Part shown: positions 18,050-25,710 of the stretch, in pieces
Position numbering within the stretch: the stretch's first letter is position 1
Layout: every line of letters starts with the position of its first letter
IMG/VR virus record: IMGVR_UViG_3300030329_002126
Coordinates: 1-25,710 of that record
DNA length: 25,710 nucleotides
Source of the DNA: a virus
Strand: one strand, 5' to 3'
Notes under the pieces: model-generated
What the model saw: the letters and a program-made list of their open reading frames with translations, nothing else
Database searches by the model: none
What the model was told of the DNA's origin: nothing
Made by a program: the position numbers and the translations under genes

Positions 18050-18671
18050 CTTTCGCCATTTCTTTTGGTATACATTGTACGTTCCAATGTATAAATCTAA
18101 ATGGTTCTTTACCATGATCTACTGCAAACTCGTGTTCTAAATATCCTGGAAATATAATTAATGTTCCTGGAGTTGGTCTATAATGTATTAGTTCTGCACC
18201 AGCTAATACTCCTTTTTGTTCTTTCATTTTTAGTTTTGTTGCTCTAGCACCTGTTCTTGGTTCATGAAAAATAGGATAAGAAGTTTTTTCACTACATTTT
18301 AAAAAATAAAAACCTGATACATGTTGATTCCAATGTATGTGTGCAGAATGATGACCACCACCTTTTTTAGAAAACTCTTGCACCCATAGTTCAGAAAACA
18401 TAGTTTGATATTGTGTCATATCATAACCTTGATGATCTAAATATTCCCAAGACTTTTGACCTATGTAATTTCTAAAATCTAAAAAATCATTATCTTTTGT
18501 TAGTGGTGTTGAATGATACGACCTTCCAAAATCACTATATTCTTTTATATATGCTTTTTCTCTTTTACGAGCATCAGTAATATATTTATTACTTGCTTTG
18601 TTTAATGATTTAACAAATTCAGGTTTTTGTTCTGACCAAATTGTTGTACTAAAATAATTATTTATATACAT
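18042..18671 (-). CDS. 2-oxoglutarate/Fe(II) oxygenase-like protein (TIGR02466-like)
   Basis: A 209-residue protein resembling the TIGR02466 family of putative oxygenases. Seen: AHIHWNQHVSGFYFL (110-124) with HIH at 111-113, PGTLIIFPGYLEHEF (168-182) with H180, and R192 followed by FIHWN. The first metal motif is HxH rather than HxD, as is usual for that family. Common in marine phages; the substrate is not known. Overlaps the next gene by 8 bases. Confidence 0.75.
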   Translation of the reverse strand: MYINNYFSTTIWSEQKPEFVKSLNKASNKYITDARKREKAYIKEYSDFGRSYHSTPLTKDNDFLDFRNYIGQKSWEYLDHQGYDMTQYQTMFSELWVQEFSKKGGGHHSAHIHWNQHVSGFYFLKCSEKTSYPIFHEPRTGARATKLKMKEQKGVLAGAELIHYRPTPGTLIIFPGYLEHEFAVDHGKEPFRFIHWNVQCIPKEMAKDV

Positions 18672-18672
18672 A

Positions 18673-19311
18673 TTATCTAAATGGTTTTCCTAAATGCCAC
18701 ACAACAAGACTATACCTTGTTCCAGAAGTAACTGGTTTAACTCTATGCCAAACGAAACTCGGAAATACAATTATAGATCCTTTTGGTAAAATTTCTTTAC
18801 ATTGTATTCTATGTATTGATTCATCTCGCATATGGGGATCATAATTTCTAAAATCAAACTCTAGTTCTCCTCCACTATATTCTGAGCCATCTGTTAATTG
18901 GCAAGTCATAGATAATTTTCTTATACGACCATGTTCAGGGTCATTAATATCTTTTCTTTCGTAGGGTTTTTCCCAACTATCACAATGCCAATCATAATAT
19001 TGATTTAGTTTATATTTTGTAAATTGGCAAGATTCACTTCTTTCCCAATCAAAATTCCAACCTGCATATCTATTAGCTTGATGTACATAAGGATGTAATT
19101 CTTTATAAATCCATAAATCATTTAACCAAACTAAATCAGAGTTTCTTTTCCTTTTTAAATCTAATACTTCTTGTTTATTTAATTTTTTTTTTCCATATCC
19201 ACCTGTCAAAGCCATAACTTCTTTTTTTTGTTTTGCATAAGCTATGACATCATCACAAAATCTAGGCGTTAATGCAGATTTAAAATACCAATAATAATTA
19301 GATAAATTCAT
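18673..19311 (-). CDS. 2-oxoglutarate/Fe(II) oxygenase (PKHD-type hydroxylase-like)
   Basis: A 212-residue protein. Seen: YYDWHCDSWEKP (105-116) with H109 and D111, LSMTCQLTDGSEYSGGELEF (133-152), IVFPSFVWHRVKPV (181-194) with H189, and SGTRYSLVVW (196-205) with R199 for 2-oxoglutarate binding. All four catalytic positions are present, so this is the most convincing active enzyme of the group. It would hydroxylate a peptide, nucleic acid or small molecule. It starts 14 bases inside the end of the gene above it. Confidence 0.88.
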   Translation of the reverse strand: MNLSNYYWYFKSALTPRFCDDVIAYAKQKKEVMALTGGYGKKKLNKQEVLDLKRKRNSDLVWLNDLWIYKELHPYVHQANRYAGWNFDWERSESCQFTKYKLNQYYDWHCDSWEKPYERKDINDPEHGRIRKLSMTCQLTDGSEYSGGELEFDFRNYDPHMRDESIHRIQCKEILPKGSIIVFPSFVWHRVKPVTSGTRYSLVVWHLGKPFR

Positions 19312-19810
19312 AAGTTGTTTTAAGAATAAAATTTAATTTCTCTTTTTGATTATTTGATATGTGGTAAATTAAGGTACTAGGAAACATAATAAATTTGTTA
19401 TTTGTTAATTTTATATCCCAGCTTCTTCCTGCTCTCCTATTATCATCATAATAAATTCTTACAAAAGAATCTTTTAAATCTACACCATACAACATTACAT
19501 AATCAGGTGAGTTTCTTAAATCAACTTTATTGTTTTCACATTCAGGTAAATTAGATTCATTTGGTTTAAACATTAAACCAGTTGTTAATTTATTAATTAA
19601 ACTAAAACCATATTCTACATTTATATGTTCTCTTAAATAAGTATTTAATTTATCCCAATCTCTTGAAAAAGGAAAAGGACAATCTTGTATATTGTGAGTA
19701 AGTATATCTTTTGTTAAAAGTTCATTATCAATTTCAAAACCTTTCGGCATTAAAATTGTACCAGTATATAAATCTATTTTTGAAAGTATGTTTTGTTCAA
19801 TGTCCACCAT
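19298..19810 (-). CDS. Oxygenase-like protein lacking a clear HxD site
   Basis: A 170-residue protein with a beta-helix-like C-terminus: YVMLYGVDLKDSFVRIYYDD (104-123), then NRRAGRSWDI and NKFIMFPSTLIYHISNNQ (138-155), where H150 could be the distal His. I do not see a matching HxD upstream. Similar proteins occur in marine T4-like and pelagic phages next to oxygenases. It may be an inactive structural relative or a partner of the enzymes encoded below it. Confidence 0.6.
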   Translation of the reverse strand: MVDIEQNILSKIDLYTGTILMPKGFEIDNELLTKDILTHNIQDCPFPFSRDWDKLNTYLREHINVEYGFSLINKLTTGLMFKPNESNLPECENNKVDLRNSPDYVMLYGVDLKDSFVRIYYDDNRRAGRSWDIKLTNNKFIMFPSTLIYHISNNQKEKLNFILKTTYEFI

Positions 19811-19827
19811 ACATTAAAAGTTCTATA

Positions 19828-20283
19828 TTAAGCCATTGAATTTGTCAAATCCCAACTTTGTTCAGTTTCATTCCAACTATAATACCATTTATGAGTACCA
19901 GCTTCAGATTGTTCTATCTGTTCTTCAGTTAAATCAGGTGCATCTCCTATAGGTGAATCCCAACCTGCTATTGTATAATTTTTTACCCAAGATGGAAAAG
20001 GTTTTTTAGGCCAAAAGATTTGATCATCTTCGTCCCAAGTATAACCTATTCCTGCATAGTTACCTCTAAATGCTTTTGAATCATCGCCTGATGAGTGTTT
20101 ATTTCCTGATGTGTTATATGAAGTTTGAATCCACATTTGAGCAGGCCAGTTATTATGTCTTTCTAACCACTCTTGTCCTTTAGCTTCTATTTCATTACCA
20201 TCAGCATCTTTCATTTCTTCATTATCCATAGTTAATACTTGGATAACTTTTCCATTCATACCTATTTTTGCAAAATGTGCCAT
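19828..20283 (-). CDS. Conserved marine-phage protein, probably tail-associated
   Basis: A 151-residue protein starting MAHFAKIGMNGKVIQVLTM, with later GNYAGIGYTWDEDDQIFWPK and PFPSWVKNYTIAGWDSPIGD. This pattern recurs in marine phages, where it is often encoded beside tail-fibre genes and annotated as a virion or unknown protein. A C-terminal acidic/aromatic part follows. No catalytic motif is visible. Its position directly after the adhesin genes fits a fibre-associated or assembly role. Confidence 0.65.
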   Translation of the reverse strand: MAHFAKIGMNGKVIQVLTMDNEEMKDADGNEIEAKGQEWLERHNNWPAQMWIQTSYNTSGNKHSSGDDSKAFRGNYAGIGYTWDEDDQIFWPKKPFPSWVKNYTIAGWDSPIGDAPDLTEEQIEQSEAGTHKWYYSWNETEQSWDLTNSMA

Positions 20284-20320
20284 AATATTATCTACTTATC
20301 ATATTTAAAAAATTTATCAA

Positions 20321-21631
20321 CTATTGAAATTTATACCTAATAATTACTACTCCTGAACCACCAGCAGCCTCTGATCCACCACCACCACCTCTGTTAGTTG
20401 TTCCTGCATTTTGATATGCACCTCCTGTTCCACATGGACTTGCTGAACCATTACCACCTGTTCCAACACCTCCTCCTCCACCTGAATATGCAACAGGACT
20501 TGCAGTTATAGATGTTGTAGCACCAGCACCTCCTGATCCCCCTGTGGTACTATTTGGCGTGTTTCCACCTACAGCAGTTGCGCCACCACCTCCACCTGAT
20601 GCTGTTGCACTTCCTTGAGGTACATTACCTCCATTATTTCCTTGTGATGGGGATACTGGAGGTGTATTACCTGCACCTCCTGTTGTTGATCCACCAGCAG
20701 GTCCAATACCTGAACCTCCTCCACCTGATCCACCAGCAGCACCTGGATGTCCACATCCTACAGGAAAAGGTCCACCACCACCATAACCACCTCCTGCTGA
20801 AGTGATTGTTGAAAATATTGAAGCAGAACCATTTGCTCCATCACCACTTGGTGCTCCACTTGCACCACCAGCTCCTACTGTGATAGGATAAGCTTGTCCT
20901 GTAACAGTTATTCTATTAGGGGCAGATGGATAGCCATCTTTTGGACTTGCTGTATAAGGTGTAACTGGACTTTTTACTTCTCTAAATCCACCTGCACCAC
21001 CTGCACCACCATAAGACTGTACACCTCCTCCACCTCCACCTGCTACTACTAGATGAGAAACTACATTATTTGCTGAACATATTGCAACTGCATTTACTGT
21101 AAATGTTCCAGGTGATGTAAAAGTGTGTATTTTACAATTTCCTGATGTGGTTATTGTACCACCACTTGCTGATACAAAATTACTTCCTACATCAGAAAAA
21201 GCTGAATCTTGTATTGATCTCCAACCTACTGTTGAATCTATATATACTAAAGTTACTCCCTCACCCTCTGAAGATAAAACTATAGAACCTCCACCACCAT
21301 TTATTTTTTCTGAACCATTTGGTGTAACTGTTAAACCATTTGAATCAAATGTGTTATTGTAATCTTGAATAGAAACAATAGCACCAGCACTCCCTGCTGG
21401 AAGATTTACTGTAAATGCACTTGATGTTGTATTGCAAAAATATCCCTCACCATTTGCAGCAGTAAAAGTTGCAGTCTTTATAGAGCTTGTTTGCCAATCT
21501 ACAGTTCCTGTTCTGCCAAACCCAGTTTGACTTGCACCTGTTGCTAAAGTTATTGTATCACCTGATTCACCAATGGTAATAGATGAACCACTTGCTTTTT
21601 TAATATTGTTTACTTTTATTTCACTTGTCAT
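20321..21631 (-). CDS. Glycine-rich tail adhesin
   Basis: A 436-residue protein. The N-terminal part (EIKVNNIKKASGSSITIG) is an attachment domain shared with the next gene. It is followed by beta-rich repeats (NLPAGSAGAIVSIQDYNNTF), then a glycine-rich region from about 195 with runs such as VVAGGGGGG and GGAGGAGGF, ending in GGSGVVIIRYKFQ. The layout resembles phage adhesins in which polyglycine helices form a compact, surface-variable receptor-binding domain. It probably binds a host surface receptor. It is a tandem paralogue of 21639-23036, so one may be an alternative or an older copy. Confidence 0.78.
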   Translation of the reverse strand: MTSEIKVNNIKKASGSSITIGESGDTITLATGASQTGFGRTGTVDWQTSSIKTATFTAANGEGYFCNTTSSAFTVNLPAGSAGAIVSIQDYNNTFDSNGLTVTPNGSEKINGGGGSIVLSSEGEGVTLVYIDSTVGWRSIQDSAFSDVGSNFVSASGGTITTSGNCKIHTFTSPGTFTVNAVAICSANNVVSHLVVAGGGGGGVQSYGGAGGAGGFREVKSPVTPYTASPKDGYPSAPNRITVTGQAYPITVGAGGASGAPSGDGANGSASIFSTITSAGGGYGGGGPFPVGCGHPGAAGGSGGGGSGIGPAGGSTTGGAGNTPPVSPSQGNNGGNVPQGSATASGGGGGATAVGGNTPNSTTGGSGGAGATTSITASPVAYSGGGGGVGTGGNGSASPCGTGGAYQNAGTTNRGGGGGSEAAGGSGVVIIRYKFQ

Positions 21632-21638
21632 AATTTAC

Positions 21639-23036
21639 CTATTGAAACTTGTACCTTATAATTACTATACCTGATCCACCTGTTCCTGCTGGAGTTCTTG
21701 TTGGGTGGTTATTACCACTTCCGCCTCCTCCACCACCACCTCCAGTATTTGCTGTTCCTGAAGTTCCTGCTACACTTGGGTATCTTGAGCCTGTTCCTCC
21801 ACCTCCTGTGCCTCCTGCACCTGAACAGTTATAACCTGAACCTCCACCTCCTCCTGCTCTTGCAGTTGGAGTATTATTTATTGTACTTGTTGCACCTGCA
21901 CCTCCTGCTCCACCTATGTTATCAGGATGTGGAACTGGACTATCTCCACCTAAAGCAGTTGCTCCACCACCTCCTCCTCCACCTGAAGCTGTTGGTGTAT
22001 TTGGATTTAAATTACCTTTTCCTCCTGGATTACCTTGTGGTGGACTTACTGGGGGAGTGTTTCCTGCCCCAAAATAACCTTGATGTGTTGGGTTATCTGC
22101 TTGACCCCCACCACCACCTGAACCTCCAGGTCTTCCACCATAATTTGGACTTGATGGAGTATTTCTAGCACCTCCTCCTCCACCTCCAGTTGATGTTAAA
22201 CTAAATGCTACTGAAGAACCTCCTTGACCACCTGGAGTTTCACAATGTGGAGATGAAGCTAATGCTCCACCTGCACCTATAGTTATAGGATAACCTTGTG
22301 CTGAAACTGTAACACCACAAGTGACTAAAGGACTTGCTGTATAAGGAGTTAAAGGACTTTTTCCTTCTCTAAAACCTCCAGCACCTCCGCCACCTCCTTC
22401 ATAATCTCCACTAACTTGATTGCCTCCACCACCTGCACCACCACCTCCTATTATTAAATAAGAAATTACATTATTTGCTGGACTATTACCAACTGAACAA
22501 ACTGTAAAAGTTCCAGGTGCAGTAAAAGTATGAACCTTACAATTACCAACTGTTGCAACTGTATTACCTCCACTTGCTGTAATATATGTTCCACCCTCTA
22601 CTGAACTTGATGTTTCTTGTACATTTATCCAACCCTCTGTTCCATCAACATAAACAAATGTAGCTGATTGACCATTAGTTGTTAAAGTTGCACTTGCGGC
22701 TGTTCCACCTATTTTTTCTGAACCATTAGGAGTTATAGTAAGATTATTTGAAGCAAAAGTTCTTGTATAATCAGAAACTGCAACTATTGCTCCAGCACTT
22801 CCTGCTGGTAAATTAACTGTAAAAGCACCTCCTGAAGTATTACAAAAATAACCCTCACCACTTGCTGCAGTAAAAGTTGATGTTTTAATTGAACTCGTTT
22901 GCCAATCTACTGAACCTGAACGACCGAATCCTGATTGTGTAGCACCTGAACCTAAAGTAACTGCTGTACCACTTCCACCAATGGTAAGTGTAGAACCTGA
23001 TGATTTTACAATTTCATTTACTTCTATTTTACTCAT
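21639..23036 (-). CDS. Glycine-rich tail adhesin, paralogue of the neighbouring gene
   Basis: A 465-residue protein with the same N-terminal pattern (KIEVNEIVKSSGSTLTIG) and middle domain (GFGRSGSVDWQTSSIKTSTF) as the gene at 20321-21631. It is followed by a longer glycine-rich region with GGGGAGGF repeats and the same ending, GTGGSGIVIIRYKFQ. The two differ mainly in the glycine-rich loops, which are expected to decide receptor choice. Probable function: receptor binding at the tail tip. The adjacent, 7-base-spaced copies suggest a tandem duplication. Confidence 0.78.
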   Translation of the reverse strand: MSKIEVNEIVKSSGSTLTIGGSGTAVTLGSGATQSGFGRSGSVDWQTSSIKTSTFTAASGEGYFCNTSGGAFTVNLPAGSAGAIVAVSDYTRTFASNNLTITPNGSEKIGGTAASATLTTNGQSATFVYVDGTEGWINVQETSSSVEGGTYITASGGNTVATVGNCKVHTFTAPGTFTVCSVGNSPANNVISYLIIGGGGAGGGGNQVSGDYEGGGGGAGGFREGKSPLTPYTASPLVTCGVTVSAQGYPITIGAGGALASSPHCETPGGQGGSSVAFSLTSTGGGGGGARNTPSSPNYGGRPGGSGGGGGQADNPTHQGYFGAGNTPPVSPPQGNPGGKGNLNPNTPTASGGGGGGGATALGGDSPVPHPDNIGGAGGAGATSTINNTPTARAGGGGGSGYNCSGAGGTGGGGTGSRYPSVAGTSGTANTGGGGGGGGSGNNHPTRTPAGTGGSGIVIIRYKFQ

Positions 23037-23039
23037 TTA

Positions 23040-23294
23040 TTAAACTCCCATTAATGCTTTTATCTCATCATCATTAAGACCTAAATCTTTTAATTTTTGT
23101 TTACCTGATGCTTTATTATTTTCTTTAGAAGTAACTTCTTCTTCAGCAGTAGGTAACTCTGACATTTTAGCTTCAATGTCAGTTTTAGAAATTGGTGTTG
23201 TACCATTTAACCATTCAATATTATCTAAATCATCTTCTACAATATTAAATTGTGCATTTTCATTTATTGCTTTTATTGCTCTTGCATAATCCAT
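23040..23294 (-). CDS. Small tail-fibre-associated protein
   Basis: An 84-residue protein from the ATG at 23294, which overlaps the TAA of the upstream gene (TAATG); an in-frame ATG at 23333 lies inside that gene. It starts MDYARAIKAINENAQFNIVE and has IEWLNGTTPISKTDIEAKM, a pattern that recurs in marine phages beside fibre genes (XkdW-like). The C-terminus is a charged helix and KDLGLNDDEIKALMG. Possibly a fibre chaperone or collar protein. Confidence 0.62.
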   Translation of the reverse strand: MDYARAIKAINENAQFNIVEDDLDNIEWLNGTTPISKTDIEAKMSELPTAEEEVTSKENNKASGKQKLKDLGLNDDEIKALMGV

Positions 23295-24103
23295 TACGCT
23301 AATACCTCCATAGCAGTTATAACAGATGTACACCTTGCTGTTGTTGCATGGTCAGCATCATTCGGTGTTCTGTTAAATGTTAAAGTTGCATTATTATAAC
23401 TTGCACCTTGTATTTTATAAGTAGTTGCAGATGTTGTACTAGGAGTATCTAAATAATGATAATTTACTGAGTGTACATGACTATGACCATCTCCACCATC
23501 AACACCGAAAGAAAAATTACAACCTACTCTACTTCCATCATTTGATGCTGAACCTATGACCGTTGAACCTCTTAATAATTTAAAAAAAGCAACAGAATTG
23601 TTATTTTGTCCAGCATATAAAGATACATGAATAAGAATTTTACTATCTGAAGCACTTGGTGTTATCGCAACTGACATTCCTGAAACATCAGCAAAAGAAG
23701 AAGATGACATTTGAGATGTTGTTGTATTATGTGTTTGAACAACTTGATTTATTTTACCTCCACCACCAGCATCAGCAAAAGATAATTGACCTATTCCTGT
23801 TGCACCTGAGCCTGATACTGAATCTACTTTTAAAAATTTACCAGCAGTAATATTTCCAGTAGGAAACTTCATAGTATAGCTTTGACCTGCAGAATGTGCA
23901 GGTGATTGTAATTTAATACCATGTGAATTAGATTCACAATTTAATTGTATTGTTCCTGGATTTGTATTGCCACCAATCTCTACATGACCAGTACCATTAG
24001 GATACAAATCTAAATCTGCATTTGATTCAGTAATAAATTTACCACCGACTGTTACATCTGTTCCTGTTCTTGGACTAACTTTATTAACTTTAACTTCACT
24101 CAT
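23294..24103 (-). CDS. Tail-fibre protein
   Basis: A 269-residue protein. The N-terminus (MSEVKVNKVSPRTGTDVTVG) resembles the adhesin attachment segment, then LYPNGTGHVEIGGNTNPGT suggests short beta repeats. The C-terminal half has Asn/Ser/Gly-rich beta strands and a His-containing loop (GGDGHSHVHSVNYHYLD). This is typical of a fibre shaft with a globular end. The gene shares its first codons with the end of the next small gene's partner (4-base overlap at 24100-24103). Confidence 0.7.
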   Translation of the reverse strand: MSEVKVNKVSPRTGTDVTVGGKFITESNADLDLYPNGTGHVEIGGNTNPGTIQLNCESNSHGIKLQSPAHSAGQSYTMKFPTGNITAGKFLKVDSVSGSGATGIGQLSFADAGGGGKINQVVQTHNTTTSQMSSSSFADVSGMSVAITPSASDSKILIHVSLYAGQNNNSVAFFKLLRGSTVIGSASNDGSRVGCNFSFGVDGGDGHSHVHSVNYHYLDTPSTTSATTYKIQGASYNNATLTFNRTPNDADHATTARCTSVITAMEVLA

Positions 24104-24288
24104 ACTATTACTACTGTTGCCCCTGATTCTACTGTTAATGTTGATGTAACTGTTAATGGACCAGCAAATATTGCATTACTTGCCGCCTCTATAAATACAT
24201 CTCTTTGTAAATTTTTCTTATGATAATTAACAACATTATCAACTCCAGGTGTTTGACCTACATAAATAATATGATCTTTTTCTTCCAT
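24100..24288 (-). CDS. Small structural protein of the fibre cluster
   Basis: A 62-residue protein with IIYVGQTPGVDNVVNYH near the N-terminus and a repetitive beta-like end (GPLTVTSTLTVESGATVVIV), which suggests a short fibre or collar component. It is coupled to the gene below by an ATGA overlap. No family is recognised; late location and composition support a structural role. Confidence 0.55.
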   Translation of the reverse strand: MEEKDHIIYVGQTPGVDNVVNYHKKNLQRDVFIEAASNAIFAGPLTVTSTLTVESGATVVIV

Positions 24289-24296
24289 TGTAACTC

Positions 24297-24620
24297 CTAT
24301 GTTACATCAGTTAATAGACCCATCACTATATCAATATTACCAGATGAATCACTTGATTGTGCTTTTAATTTATACCCTGATCCTAAAACAAATTTACCTT
24401 TTAAAATCTCTATTTTAGAATTAGGTGGTATTGATACTGCATTACAAATTACAAAGTCATTTGAACCATCATTCATTTTTACTGTTAAAGTTAGAGCTGT
24501 TGTAGTTTTGTTTGCCGCATTAAAACCTATTAATATTTGTTTATTAGATGTTGTTGTAATTACATCTGTCAAACTGTTATTTGTAAGTGTTACTTCTGTT
24601 GAAAGAAAGTTATTTGCCAT
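24297..24620 (-). CDS. Structural protein, probably tail-associated
   Basis: A 107-residue protein rich in Thr, Asn and Ser with alternating beta segments: STEVTLTNNSLTDVITTTSN, then FVICNAVSIPPNSKIEIL and a C-terminal GNIDIVMGLLTDV. It looks like a small beta-sandwich such as a tail or fibre accessory protein. No named family is recognised. Confidence 0.6.
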   Translation of the reverse strand: MANNFLSTEVTLTNNSLTDVITTTSNKQILIGFNAANKTTTALTLTVKMNDGSNDFVICNAVSIPPNSKIEILKGKFVLGSGYKLKAQSSDSSGNIDIVMGLLTDVT

Positions 24621-24624
24621 TTAT

Positions 24625-24936
24625 TTATCCTCCTAAAGCTATTGCAAAGGGGATTGAGTTTGGATCACTTTCTCCCTCGATTGTTACTGTTGATGGTATA
24701 GAAGCTGTATTTGCATTTGTTGCTAGTTCAAAAACAGATACAAAAGCTGTACCATTGTAATATTTAAAAATAATTTTATTAGTTGTATTAGTATCTGCAA
24801 ATATCATACCAGAATACTTTGTTGTTGGCTCACTGGTTCCACTATTGTTAGTAACAACGGCAGAAAGCCCATTGTTGAGGTCGCTCCTGAACGATGGAAA
24901 GCCTTGGTTCGCAATTATATAATCGTGTTGTGCCAT
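24625..24936 (-). CDS. Tail-fibre N-terminal/structural protein
   Basis: A 103-residue protein from the ATG at 24936, with MAQHDYIIANQGFPSFRSDL at the start. This N-terminal pattern (AQHDYxIANQ...FRxDLN) is frequent in tail-fibre proteins of marine phages and marks the part attached to the virion. The end (ESDPNSIPFAIALGG) is short, so this may be a stand-alone adaptor with the fibre encoded by the next genes. Confidence 0.68.
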   Translation of the reverse strand: MAQHDYIIANQGFPSFRSDLNNGLSAVVTNNSGTSEPTTKYSGMIFADTNTTNKIIFKYYNGTAFVSVFELATNANTASIPSTVTIEGESDPNSIPFAIALGG

Positions 24937-24978
24937 AATATCTCCTATATCACTTAAAAATTGTATCTGCAATCATTT

Positions 24979-25710
24979 TTATACCCCTTTTGCAACATAA
25001 TCAAAGGTTCTACTTACTCCTGTACCACCACTATTTGTAAATGCAATATTAAATCCAGATGTACTTTTACCAGTTATAGCATATTTATCGCCAGATGCCA
25101 TATCTTGTACTGATAATGTTATGGCTATTGAATTAAGTAAATTAAATGCTTTTGAATATGTAATAGATTTAGTACCAGTACCAGAAACTACATCATTTTC
25201 TGAAACAGTAAATGCTTCTAGCTGTAAGGTTACACCTACTGCTGTCACTATAGGAGTTGCAGTATTATTATCTGACTGCATTAATACTCTAAATTTAAAA
25301 AATCTTCCTGTATAATCACCAATAGTAAAATCTTGAAAAGCTGAGTATGTAACATTATCATTAGAAACTGCTATTTGAAGTTCTGAAGAACATTGTGTAT
25401 TAGCATCACCATCAAAATTAGATGGTTGGTCATCAAAATCTCCAGTAACAAAATCAAATATTCTTGCTCTATCAGTTACTTGTTGAGTTAATGTAGCTGT
25501 TATTTGTGTTGTTAAAATAGAACCAGCATCAACGACTTGTGAAAATTCGTAAGTACCAGAAGATTTTACAGTTGCATTTTCACCACCATCAAAAAGTGTT
25601 GAAGTTATTGAATCAAAATTACCAGTTACATCATCAAAGAGTTGATTGCCCTTTAGTACCAAACAAGGTGTATTATCATCACCAATAGTAGTTTTTACAA
25701 CATCTGTTTT
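24979..25710 (-). CDS. Host-specificity (J-like) tail protein, 5' part outside window
   Basis: The minus-strand frame is open to the window end; the 25662 codon is an internal TTG, not a start. 243 residues are visible. They are Thr/Ser/Asn-rich beta structure with repeated FDxxTGxFD patterns (LFDDVTGNFDSITS, RIFDFVTGDFDDQPS) and FFKFRVLMQSDNNTATP, typical of the C-terminal region of phage central tail proteins of the J type. It would form the tail tip and interact with the host surface. The large N-terminal hub domains are expected beyond 25710. Confidence 0.65.
   Translation of the reverse strand, partial: KTDVVKTTIGDDNTPCLVLKGNQLFDDVTGNFDSITSTLFDGGENATVKSSGTYEFSQVVDAGSILTTQITATLTQQVTDRARIFDFVTGDFDDQPSNFDGDANTQCSSELQIAVSNDNVTYSAFQDFTIGDYTGRFFKFRVLMQSDNNTATPIVTAVGVTLQLEAFTVSENDVVSGTGTKSITYSKAFNLLNSIAITLSVQDMASGDKYAITGKSTSGFNIAFTNSGGTGVSRTFDYVAKGV

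Noticed and set aside
20554-22168. Long plus-strand frames rich in Pro, His and Leu
   Set aside because: They are antisense to the glycine-rich adhesin genes; GGN codons read backwards give Pro, His and Leu patterns, and no ribosome-binding sites precede them.
20321-24103. Diversity-generating retroelement acting on fibre genes
   Set aside because: No reverse transcriptase gene or template/variable repeat pair is visible in the window.
1-25710. CRISPR array, tRNA or rRNA genes
   Set aside because: No regularly spaced direct repeats, no tRNA-like T-loop or cloverleaf segments, and no rRNA-like sequence were seen by eye; a covariance-model scan would be needed to exclude degenerate tRNAs.

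Overview
The window is a stretch of a tailed, double-stranded DNA phage genome, or of a prophage with very phage-like packing. It is strongly AT-rich. Genes are short and packed head to tail, with ATGA, GTGA and TAATG stop/start overlaps, and there are no rRNA, tRNA or housekeeping genes. Tail, lysis, recombination and replication genes are all present. The tail-fibre proteins, the row of 2-oxoglutarate/Fe(II) oxygenases and the base composition resemble phages of marine bacteria such as pelagiphages and cyanophages. An AT-rich marine alphaproteobacterial host (SAR11-like) is an inference, not something the sequence proves.

Layout. (1) Positions 1-763, plus strand: the 3' part of a TET-associated glycosyltransferase (TAGT), a family tied to glycosylation of oxidised 5-methylcytosine in phage DNA. 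(2) 756-4063, minus strand: an early operon read leftward from a divergent promoter region, with a GIY-YIG protein, a winged-helix protein, an HNH protein, a membrane-anchored glucosaminidase, a VRR-NUC nuclease and a DUF1376 replication protein. (3) 4064-4279: an AT-rich divergent control region. (4) 4280-12578, plus strand: the rightward early region, with many small unknown proteins, an RHH-like protein, an XRE repressor-like protein, coiled-coil proteins, a PD-(D/E)XK exonuclease next to a Rad52-type annealing protein, and a 476-residue protein joining a GHKL (Bergerat) ATPase to a metzincin-like HExxHxxCxxH site. (5) 12579-12686: convergent terminators. (6) 12687-25710, minus strand: the late region, whose transcription runs from a J-like tail protein (cut by the window end) through fibres and glycine-rich adhesins, four oxygenase or oxygenase-like proteins, a methyltransferase, a second glycosyltransferase, the lysis cassette (XhlA-like protein, M15 endolysin, 3TM holin), a metallophosphatase and a small HExxH peptidase.

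How it fits together. The left and right early regions supply replication, recombination and regulation from one divergent promoter. The late region builds the tail tip and lyses the cell. Scattered modification enzymes (TAGT, methyltransferase, oxygenases, second glycosyltransferase) suggest heavy modification of phage DNA, virion or host envelope.

Most notable items: the GHKL-metzincin fusion; a 406-base gap at 5344-5749 that seems non-coding, holds a run of hairpins and has a 25-codon leader ORF ending inside a terminator loop; a repeated ribosome-binding-site cassette; and a promoter at 11036-11064 whose predicted RNA starts with a terminator-like hairpin. Ten very small genes that are easy to miss are listed with positions. 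All calls come from reading the sequence; no database search was run.
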